NCBI GenBank assembly: GCA_017403125.1
Contig: JAFQOR010000023.1
Coordinates: forward strand, 33,194 to 97,193
Direction: 5' to 3'
DNA length: 64,000 bases
Origin: Alistipes sp.
GTDB lineage: Bacteria; Bacteroidota; Bacteroidia; Bacteroidales; Rikenellaceae
This document shows, in pieces, positions 19,466-26,398 of the stretch (position 1 is the stretch's first letter; the number at the start of each line of letters is the position of its first letter). The notes beneath the pieces were generated by a model that was not told the origin of the DNA, made no database searches, and saw nothing but the letters and a program-made list of their open reading frames with translations. Position numbers and translations under genes: made by a program.

Positions 19466-21715
19466 TTAGGAGTTGAGCTGTCGCTTCACACTCTCGATGC
19501 CTCGGATATTGCGAATATCATCCAGCACAGCATTAAGACTATCTATATCCTTCACATAGATACTTATCGTACCCTCGAATATTCCGTCGTGACTCTGTAC
19601 GCTAATAGCTCGCATATTTATGTTGAAGTCGGCTGTGATAAGTCGCGTCAAATCCAGAATAATTCCCTCGCGGTCGATACCATGTATCTCTACGGTTGCC
19701 AAATACGACACCGCCTTGTGCTGCGACCACTTTATCTCCTCCTTGACGATGTTCTGACCAAACTGCGCAGCAAGACGCGTGAAGGTATCGCACGTCTGTT
19801 TGTGCACAATAATACGCCCCGTAGCAGGGTCACGATACCCCACAACGCTGTCGCCCGGAATAGGCTCGCAACACTCGGCAATGACAAACTCGGGGTCGCT
19901 ACCCTCGCCATCGTCGCTCGCAGCAACATCGTCGATAGTTGCCAACTCATCATCGACATCGTAATCCGCGCTATCGTCACGCTCCTCCTTACCCGGAATA
20001 AAGAGCTTCCAGAATTTGAGAATCTTGCGTGAAGAGTTCTCTTTGAGCAGCTTGTCAAGGTTATCGAGTTTGATGATGCCCGCACCAACCTTACTATACA
20101 GCTCATCCTTATTGCGGCACTCGTATGCCAACATCAGCTTGCGCAATACACGCCCGTTGAGCATGACATTATGGGCGGCAAGACGCTCGGTGAGCTGCTG
20201 CATACCATACTCCACGCTGTTGTCGTGCTCTCTTTTAAGGTAGTCCTGCACCGCCTGACGCGCCTTGCTCGTAACGATAACATCGAGCCACTCCGCCTTG
20301 GGGCGACCATTCTCGGCAGTAATGACCTCCACCTGATCGCCACTTTCGAGGCGTGTTGTCATAGGCTTAATCTTGTGATTTATCTTGGCAGCAATGGCAT
20401 GGTCGCCAATCTTGGTATGAATCTCGTAGGCAAAGTCTATGACCGTAGAGCCATAGGGCATATTCACCGTCTCGCCCTTGGGCGTGAATATCACAACGTC
20501 GGACTTATAGAGCGAGAGCTTGAAGTTGTCGAGGAACTCGTGGGCACTCTCGGTGGGGCTATTCAGCGCCTCGCGCACCTTACGCAACCACTTATCCAAG
20601 CCATCCTCCTCCTGCGATATCGAGGCGTGCTTATACTTCCAGTGTGCCGCGAAGCCACGCTCCGCAATATCATCCATACGCTCGGTACGCACCTGCACCT
20701 CGACCCATATTCCGTCGGGCCCCATAACCGTCGAGTGCAACGCCTCGTAGCCATTGCTCTTGGGCATGCTTATCCAGTCGCGCAGGCGGTCGGGCTTGGG
20801 CGTATAGATGTCTGTCACACACGAATATATCTGCCAACACTGCGTCTTCTCCGAGGGGAAGGGCAGGGTTTTGAATACGATGCGTATGGCAAAGAGGTCG
20901 TAAACCTCGCTAAATGGGATGCCCTTGCGACGCATCTTGCTCCATATAGAGTAGATACTCTTTACACGCGCCGTCATCTCGTATTGAAAGCCGTTGCGGT
21001 CCAGCACCTCGACAATAGGCTTCGTGAAGCGCTCGATGAACTGCTGACGCTTGGGCTCGGTCTCGTCAATCTGACGACGTATCTGCTCATACTCATTCGG
21101 GAAGCGATGCTTCATGCAGAGGTCTTCGAGTTCGCTCTTTATGGCATGCAGGCCAAGACGATATGCCAATGGCACAAAGAGATATATGGTCTCGCTGGCA
21201 ATCTTAATCTGCTTATCGTGTGGCATGGCACCCAACGTACGCATGTTGTGCAGACGGTCGGCAATCTTTAAGATGATAACCCTGACATCGTCCGAGAGCG
21301 TGAGCAGCACCTTTCGGAAATACTCCGCCTGCTCGGATGTATCGGCATTAAATACTCCCGACATCTTTGTCAGTCCATCCACCATCGAGGCTATCTTCGG
21401 CGAGAAGATGCGCGAAATATCATCTATCGTGTAGTCCGTATCCTCCACCACATCGTGCAACAACGCCGCAACAACCGACTTCTTGCCCAGACCTATCTCT
21501 CGAACAGCTATGAGCGCCACCTCCAAGGGGTGTATAACATAGGGCTCGCCGGAGCGACGGCGCACACCCTTATGCGCCTCGCGTGCGGTGAAGTAGGCAC
21601 GCTTAATGAAGTCCCAATCGCCTTCGCGACGGCAAGTATTAGCCTTGCGGCAAGCCTCTTGCAGCTCCTGCCACTTCTGCTCAATCAATATTTCGTCTTG
21701 CTTGGTGTACTCCAT
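19466..21715 (-). CDS. Bifunctional (p)ppGpp synthetase/hydrolase (long RSH)
   Basis: Long RelA/SpoT homologue, 749 aa. The N-terminal HD hydrolase domain has intact residues (His62, His87-Asp88 in LLHDVVEDT, and the Asp of ADRLHNMRTL). The synthetase domain is intact: KSIYSIWSKM, YDLFAIRIVF with its Asp, PKSNGYEALHSTV, and VEVQVRTERMDDIAERGFAAHWKYK. TGS, zinc-finger-like (ECCEPIPGD) and C-terminal ACT domains follow. It should make and degrade the stringent-response alarmone. A second long RSH at 31290 has lost synthetase residues, so this copy is the likely synthetase of the pair. Confidence 0.95.
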   Translation of the reverse strand: MEYTKQDEILIEQKWQELQEACRKANTCRREGDWDFIKRAYFTAREAHKGVRRRSGEPYVIHPLEVALIAVREIGLGKKSVVAALLHDVVEDTDYTIDDISRIFSPKIASMVDGLTKMSGVFNADTSEQAEYFRKVLLTLSDDVRVIILKIADRLHNMRTLGAMPHDKQIKIASETIYLFVPLAYRLGLHAIKSELEDLCMKHRFPNEYEQIRRQIDETEPKRQQFIERFTKPIVEVLDRNGFQYEMTARVKSIYSIWSKMRRKGIPFSEVYDLFAIRIVFKTLPFPSEKTQCWQIYSCVTDIYTPKPDRLRDWISMPKSNGYEALHSTVMGPDGIWVEVQVRTERMDDIAERGFAAHWKYKHASISQEEDGLDKWLRKVREALNSPTESAHEFLDNFKLSLYKSDVVIFTPKGETVNMPYGSTVIDFAYEIHTKIGDHAIAAKINHKIKPMTTRLESGDQVEVITAENGRPKAEWLDVIVTSKARQAVQDYLKREHDNSVEYGMQQLTERLAAHNVMLNGRVLRKLMLAYECRNKDELYSKVGAGIIKLDNLDKLLKENSSRKILKFWKLFIPGKEERDDSADYDVDDELATIDDVAASDDGEGSDPEFVIAECCEPIPGDSVVGYRDPATGRIIVHKQTCDTFTRLAAQFGQNIVKEEIKWSQHKAVSYLATVEIHGIDREGIILDLTRLITADFNINMRAISVQSHDGIFEGTISIYVKDIDSLNAVLDDIRNIRGIESVKRQLNS

Positions 21716-21819
21716 AATCCAACCTAATATATGCTATACGACCAAAGCCCAACACACGACCACCTTTCAGTAAGCCGTGTGGGGCTGATTTATCATATTA
21801 CGTAGCTAACTACCCTACC

Positions 21820-21937
21820 TGCATAGCCTCGCAGCTACTTGTTGCGCGCCTCCTGCATAGCGTCGCAGCTACTTGTTGCACGCCTCCTGCATAGCGTCGC
21901 CGCTACTTGTTGCGCGCCTCCTGCATAGCGTCGCGCA
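21820..21937 (-). repeat. 34-bp tandem repeats of the recA 3' end
   Basis: Three full 34-bp units (21820-21853, 21854-21887, 21888-21921) and a partial fourth run from outside recA into its last codons. The minus strand repeats the DNA encoding [10 protein letters not shown] and stop. The unit length is not a multiple of three, and the gene stops at 21903 in the innermost copies. Copies differ at one or two bases. Confidence 0.9.
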
Positions 21938-22919
21938 CACGCAACTCTATCTCCTCCATCAGTGCGGGGTCGCTCTTCAACGCCTCCTTAACGGCATCAC
22001 GTCCCTGACCTATCTTTCTGTCGCCATACGAGAACCACGAGCCCGACTTACGAATAATCTCATAATCGACGCCGAGGTCGATAATCTCGCCCAACTTCGA
22101 GATACCCTCGCCAAACATAATGTCAAACTCCGCCTTCTTGAACGGGGGCGCCACCTTGTTCTTCACAACCTTGACCTTGGTGCGCGTGCCGAGCTGCTCC
22201 TCGCCATCCTTGATTACCGATGTGCGACGTATGTCGATACGCACGCTTGCGTAGAACTTCAAGGCATTACCACCCGTCGTAGTCTCGGGGTTACCATAAA
22301 TCACGCCAATCTTATCGCGCAGCTGGTTGATGAAGATACATACGGTCTTGGTCTTCGATATCGACGCCGTGAGCTTACGCAGCGCCTGCGACATGAGGCG
22401 AGCCTGCAAACCCATCTTCGAGTCGCCCATGTCGCCCTCGATTTCGGCCTTGGGCGTGAGCGCTGCCACCGAGTCGATGACGATGATGTCGATGGCGCTC
22501 GAACGAATCAACGAGTCGGCAATTTCGAGTGCCTGCTCGCCATTATCGGGCTGCGACACCAAGAGGTTGTCCACATCGACACCCAGCTTCTGGGCATAGT
22601 AGCTGTCGAAGGCGTGCTCGGCATCGATGAAAGCTGCTATACCACCCGCCTTCTGCGCCTCGGCAATAGCATGTATTGCCAACGTAGTCTTACCCGACGA
22701 CTCGGGGCCATAAATCTCAATTACACGGCCCTTGGGGTAGCCACCCACGCCCAACGCCATATCGAGCGTTATCGAGCCTGTCGAAATCACCGGCACGTCG
22801 GTAACCGAGTCGCTCGACATACGCATAATCGAGCCCTTGCCAAAATCCTTTTCAATCTTATCCATCACTGCCGACAGCACCTTCAACTTATCGGCATTTA
22901 CCTGTACTTTCTCTGCCAT
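21903..22919 (-). CDS. recA: Recombinase RecA
   Basis: RecA, 338 aa: the ATP-dependent strand-exchange and SOS coprotease protein. Walker [10 protein letters not shown] is at residues 71-79, Walker B is [10 protein letters not shown], loop L2 carries [28 protein letters not shown] in its usual place, and the N-terminal polymerisation helix is present. The C-terminus is short ([14 protein letters not shown]) compared with the acidic tail of E. coli RecA. The recA start lies 20 bp downstream of bcp, so both likely share the promoter at 23452. Its 3' end is tandemly repeated downstream. Confidence 0.99.
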   Translation of the reverse strand: MAEKVQVNADKLKVLSAVMDKIEKDFGKGSIMRMSSDSVTDVPVISTGSITLDMALGVGGYPKGRVIEIYGPESSGKTTLAIHAIAEAQKAGGIAAFIDAEHAFDSYYAQKLGVDVDNLLVSQPDNGEQALEIADSLIRSSAIDIIVIDSVAALTPKAEIEGDMGDSKMGLQARLMSQALRKLTASISKTKTVCIFINQLRDKIGVIYGNPETTTGGNALKFYASVRIDIRRTSVIKDGEEQLGTRTKVKVVKNKVAPPFKKAEFDIMFGEGISKLGEIIDLGVDYEIIRKSGSWFSYGDRKIGQGRDAVKEALKSDPALMEEIELRVRDAMQEARNK

Positions 22920-22939
22920 AGCGTTATATTTTTTTTCGA

Positions 22940-23407
22940 TTATTTCTCATCCAGCAATCTCACAATTTGTGTATAGGCATCCTTCGTATCCACCTTTGTG
23001 ATGATGTGTGTTACACGCGCCTCGCTATCGAGTAGAAACGTGGTGCGCACGATGCCCATATACTCTCTGCCATACATCTTCTTCATGCGCCATACGCCCA
23101 TAGCCTCCGCCAACTGATGCTCGGTATCGGCAAGGAGCGTAAAGTTCAGGTCGTGCTTCTTGCAGAAGTTCTGGTGCGACTTCACGCTGTCGGGACTGAC
23201 ACCCACAATCTTATAGCCACGTGACAACAGTTCCGCCTTGCCATCGCGCAAGCTCTGCGCCTCCAACGTACACCCCGAAGTATTGTCCTTGGGATAGAAG
23301 TAGAGCACCGTGGGCGAGCCCTTCAACATCTCGTGGTTAAACATCTCTCCGGCGTCGGTCATCACCTCAAATGCAGGGACCAAATCCCCTATCTTTATAT
23401 TGCTCAT
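22940..23407 (-). CDS. bcp: Thioredoxin-dependent thiol peroxidase (Bcp/PrxQ)
   Basis: Peroxiredoxin of the Bcp/PrxQ group, 155 aa, that reduces hydroperoxides in the cytoplasm. The peroxidatic site is [15 protein letters not shown] with Cys46. The resolving Cys usually found five residues later (CTxEAC) is absent, so this copy behaves as a 1-Cys form or uses another thiol such as the Cys in HQNFCKKH. It precedes recA by 20 bp. A TAACTTTG box lies upstream. Confidence 0.95.
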   Translation of the reverse strand: MSNIKIGDLVPAFEVMTDAGEMFNHEMLKGSPTVLYFYPKDNTSGCTLEAQSLRDGKAELLSRGYKIVGVSPDSVKSHQNFCKKHDLNFTLLADTEHQLAEAMGVWRMKKMYGREYMGIVRTTFLLDSEARVTHIITKVDTKDAYTQIVRLLDEK

Positions 23408-23451
23408 TTCAAATCGTTTTTAGTCGTTAATATCTTCCATAAAAATACTCT

Positions 23452-23459
23452 CAAAGTTA
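23452..23459 (-). promoter_or_regulatory. Promoter -7 box TAACTTTG for bcp-recA
   Basis: The minus strand reads TAACTTTG 44 bp upstream of the bcp start codon. No SOS-type operator was evident here or in the 20-bp bcp-recA gap. Confidence 0.55.
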
Positions 23460-23524
23460 CGCATTTTTTTTCATACGTCCATGAACTATACCTATATTTT
23501 TATTTATGGCGACATCAGCCCACT

Positions 23525-23764
23525 CTATACTCGCCTGACCGCCCTTACCTGCTCTCTGAAATCTCTCTCCGTGATATTCAGCCGTGAGCGACATGCCGGA
23601 CAACGTATAGCGCACTCGGTATCTACCCGCTGCATCAGCGCCTCCGAGTCGTTGGCATCATTCGCAGAGAGCGCAGCGTAGGTAGCATACTCCGTATGAC
23701 GACCACAGTGACGACAATCAATTATATAGCTGATGTTTACAATAGTATTTGACGCTGTTTTCAT
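23525..23764 (-). CDS. Small zinc-ribbon protein of unknown function
   Basis: About 79 aa from the ATG at 23764. An upstream in-frame ATG at 23791 lies inside the predicted -7 box and is rejected. Two Cys pairs, CRHCGRHTEY and CPACRSRL, are about 35 residues apart and form a likely zinc ribbon; the C-terminus is basic. It is a stand-alone gene between bcp and the lipoprotein cluster. I do not recognise a family, and the role (nucleic-acid binding or protein partner) is open. Confidence 0.6.
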   Translation of the reverse strand: MKTASNTIVNISYIIDCRHCGRHTEYATYAALSANDANDSEALMQRVDTECAIRCPACRSRLNITERDFREQVRAVRRV

Positions 23765-23788
23765 AGTCTTACTCCTGTTTTGTTGATG

Positions 23789-23796
23789 CAAAGATA
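23789..23796 (-). promoter_or_regulatory. Promoter -7 box TATCTTTG for the zinc-ribbon gene
   Basis: The minus strand reads TATCTTTG. A predicted start near 23782 gives an 18-nt leader before the ATG at 23764, which decides that start codon. A TTTG lies 24 bp upstream (23821-23824). Confidence 0.6.
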
Positions 23797-23848
23797 GAGC
23801 CCCATTTTGACAATTTGCGTCAAAAAAATAAACCGCTATGAAAAGCGC

Positions 23849-23888
23849 AAAAAAAAAATGACCGAGGCTGAATTATCAACCTCGGTCA
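23849..23888 (-). terminator. Rho-independent terminator of the 23912-25795 lipoprotein gene
   Basis: TGACCGAGG (23859-23867) pairs with CCTCGGTCA (23880-23888). The minus-strand transcript then enters a U-run (ten A on plus, 23849-23858). It lies 24 bp past the stop codon. Confidence 0.9.
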
Positions 23889-23911
23889 CAAGCGAATGTC
23901 TAACTAATATA

Positions 23912-25795
23912 CTACAATGCGCCAGTATAAGTCCAACGCACCTTCTTGTTCTGATTCTCCTTGAATCCGCTGAGCCATACCTGACCCTCCAAAGTCACGG
24001 TATAAACATCACCCGACTTCTCAACATAAACCATACCGGGGCAAGGATATGCAGGATACTGCATTGTCTGCAACTCGTTATCCTCGTTGTAGTAGGTAAA
24101 CACCATGGGCGAGTCATTACCGCTTACCTGGAACGCCTCGGGGTTGTAAGAGATGTCCCAATCCTCGAAGCCATTAACGAGTGTATATGCACCCTCCAAA
24201 GGCATGCCATCAACAACCTTATTTGCATTGAAGCAAACAGATGCAGTCACACCATCCTCGTTCGTCATCTTCCAAATTTCACCACGACCATCAGATGTCT
24301 TGCCTGAATATTTTGCAGAAGTCAAAACAAACTCCAAGTCAGCCTCGAAAGCGACACCCGGATTCACGAAGTCGTGATTCTGGTTGGGGTCGGTAGCGAT
24401 AATACCCTCGAATACGGCATCAATCTTTGTTCTAAGACCGTTTACGGCGTGCAACGTAAGACGATAGCCCGACTCCAAGTGCTCAACATCCATATAAGAA
24501 CCCTCGGCAAACATCAACGTAGCCTCGTAGTCCTCAATCATGAAGGTCATGTTGCTATAAGATGTGAGAACATACTCGCCATCAAGCGAATATCTTGCTT
24601 CGGGGATAATACCATCACCCACCTCCGAAGGAGTTTGAAGGCTCATATCGATAGAGTAGCCAGCAGCAGTCTCAATCGACAAATTAAACCACTCGCTGGG
24701 CTGATAGTGCGAACCAACTACACTCGTAATAGTGGTATTGATAGTAGTGTCGTTGTAGGGGATGGGAGGATTGCCGATATAAGCGCTCGAATTTGACGGC
24801 TCCATAACACCCTCGAACAAGTAGTTAACCTCGGCACCACCATTTGCAATACCCTGTACCAAGATTCTGTAACCCTCGCTAAGGTGAGAAACAACCATGT
24901 GACCGCTTACCATATCGTCGCTCTTACACCAGAAATCATACTTGCTCTCGCCAAATGAGGCATCAGCATCGAAGATATACTCGCCCTCGGGCATAATACC
25001 CAAAAGCTCGCCGGTACTTCCAACCTCAACATTCATAATGAAGTTCTTGTCGAGCTTCATCATGCGCAACTCAAACGAATTGGTATTGTTGTGTACACCC
25101 TTGATAATGCAGTTTGCAGCCTCGGGAGCAGCAGGATAAGCATATTCCTCGGTAGTAATCTCTACAATCTCCGAACCAACACGCACTACGCCGGTACGAG
25201 CAGCTGCCTTAACCTTGTAGGTAGTACCGGGTGTAAGGTCCTTGATAGTTACCTCAACAGTTGTGTTGATGTCGATGTCGGTACCATTAACCAAAATAAG
25301 GTCAGTCTCGGGAACCTCGTCGGTTGTAACTACGTATGTCACCTTCTCGGCATTTGTAGATGTTACGCTGAACGTGATTGAGCTGTTGGTCACTGCACCT
25401 GCTGTAACACTAACCGTAGGATCTTGGGGTTTAGCCGTTGTCATAGTAATGGTCTTGATAGCTGTAAGCTCACCACTCTTTACGGCTGCTGCTACGTTGT
25501 ACTCCGTATCCTTGTCAAGGTCCTCAACAGTAATCTCTACTGTCTTATTCACCTCAACGGCGCTACCGTTAGCCAAGACATCCTCGGCTGTGGGTACCTC
25601 CGAATCATAGAGCATGTATGCACAAGACTCTGCATCGGTTGATGTTACGGTGAAGGTGATTGACTCGGTGGTTACGTCACCAGCCTCAATCTCTACCGTG
25701 GGGTTTGGCGTGATAACCTCAACGGGCTCATCCTCCTTGCAACCTACGAAGGCTACTGCAAGAAGCGCCACTGCAAACAAATAAAATCTCTTCAT
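23912..25795 (-). CDS. Modular surface lipoprotein (two Fn3-like domains, three repeat modules)
   Basis: 627 aa with lipobox VAFVGC. Two Fn3-like domains follow (each with TTESITFTVTSTDAE-type and DKDTEYNVAAAVKSGE-type phrases). Then come three modules of about 110-150 aa, each with a core of the form IIPEARYSLDG, a VEHLESGYRLTL-like strand and a closing FEGVM/FEGII/YTGAL. The same module occurs six times in the neighbouring 978-aa protein, and both share GNPPIPY. No enzyme motif is visible. The likely role is surface binding or structural, but the ligand is unknown. Its own promoter and terminator flank it. Confidence 0.75.
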   Translation of the reverse strand: MKRFYLFAVALLAVAFVGCKEDEPVEVITPNPTVEIEAGDVTTESITFTVTSTDAESCAYMLYDSEVPTAEDVLANGSAVEVNKTVEITVEDLDKDTEYNVAAAVKSGELTAIKTITMTTAKPQDPTVSVTAGAVTNSSITFSVTSTNAEKVTYVVTTDEVPETDLILVNGTDIDINTTVEVTIKDLTPGTTYKVKAAARTGVVRVGSEIVEITTEEYAYPAAPEAANCIIKGVHNNTNSFELRMMKLDKNFIMNVEVGSTGELLGIMPEGEYIFDADASFGESKYDFWCKSDDMVSGHMVVSHLSEGYRILVQGIANGGAEVNYLFEGVMEPSNSSAYIGNPPIPYNDTTINTTITSVVGSHYQPSEWFNLSIETAAGYSIDMSLQTPSEVGDGIIPEARYSLDGEYVLTSYSNMTFMIEDYEATLMFAEGSYMDVEHLESGYRLTLHAVNGLRTKIDAVFEGIIATDPNQNHDFVNPGVAFEADLEFVLTSAKYSGKTSDGRGEIWKMTNEDGVTASVCFNANKVVDGMPLEGAYTLVNGFEDWDISYNPEAFQVSGNDSPMVFTYYNEDNELQTMQYPAYPCPGMVYVEKSGDVYTVTLEGQVWLSGFKENQNKKVRWTYTGAL

Positions 25796-26324
25796 AAAAA
25801 AATTAAAGTATTAAAGGAAAATTTAGGTCTCAAAGGTAGCATCTTTTTTCTTATGAACCAAACTTTTGGCAGAAAAGATTGATAAAAATGGGGTATATAT
25901 AGAAAACTTCGGGGCGATTTATGACGCGCCGCAGGCGCTTGACAGGCGGGCTGCACCCTTGGCAGCGGGGCGATGTGCCTTGATGGCGTGAGCAATTCAA
26001 ACAAAAGAGCAGCGCAAAGAGTAGCGCAAAGGTAGAGAAAGGGAAGCGCAAGAGTAGCAAAAGGGTAGAGAAAGGGTAGCAAAAGAGTAGTGAAAAGGAG
26101 AAGAAACCGCCGAGCAGAGCGCCACACGAGCGAAACACCACCCAAGCGGAGCACCACCCAAGCGGAGCGCCACCCGAGCGAAACACCACCAAGCGAAGCA
26201 TCATCATGCGGCTCTGCCACGCCACACCTCAACTACCCTTCCGCCACACCTCCACTACCCTTTCGCCACCCCTTCCGCCACCCTTTCTCTACCCTTTCAC
26301 TACCCTTTCACTACCCTTGCGCCA
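25796..26324. repeat. Low-complexity inverted repeats in the lipoprotein spacer
   Basis: The 603-bp spacer carries no gene. Around 26010-26100 are repeated GTAG-AAAGG units, and at 26235-26325 their complement (CTACCCTTTC units), which could fold into a long imperfect hairpin. Between them (26100-26200) are about five 15-bp units of the type CACCACCCAAGCGGAG. Similar CTACCCTTTCACTACCC sequence recurs at 63165-63190. Confidence 0.65.
25831..25838 (-). promoter_or_regulatory. Promoter -7 box TACCTTTG for the 627-aa lipoprotein gene
   Basis: The minus strand reads TACCTTTG 35 bp upstream of the ATG at 25795, giving a leader of about 28 nt. Confidence 0.6.
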
Positions 26325-26366
26325 CAAAAAAAAGAATCCGAGCCCCCTCATTCGAGAGAGCTCGGA
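26325..26366 (-). terminator. Rho-independent terminator of the 978-aa lipoprotein gene
   Basis: TCCGAGC (26337-26343) pairs with GCTCGGA (26360-26366), followed on the minus strand by a U-rich run (plus A-run at 26326-26333). It lies 33 bp past the stop. Confidence 0.85.
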
Positions 26367-26398
26367 AAGTGTCCGGACCGAAGTCCTAAACCATTAGA

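Noticed and set aside
20171-21271. 366-aa plus-strand ORF opposite the RSH gene
   Set aside because: Antisense shadow; His/Leu-rich translation typical of reverse frames.
21820-21937. CRISPR-like array
   Set aside because: The 34-bp units are contiguous without spacers and are copies of the recA 3' end.
26100-26200. CRISPR or coding tandem repeat
   Set aside because: 15-bp units without spacers; the frames are low-complexity and lack starts or family resemblance.
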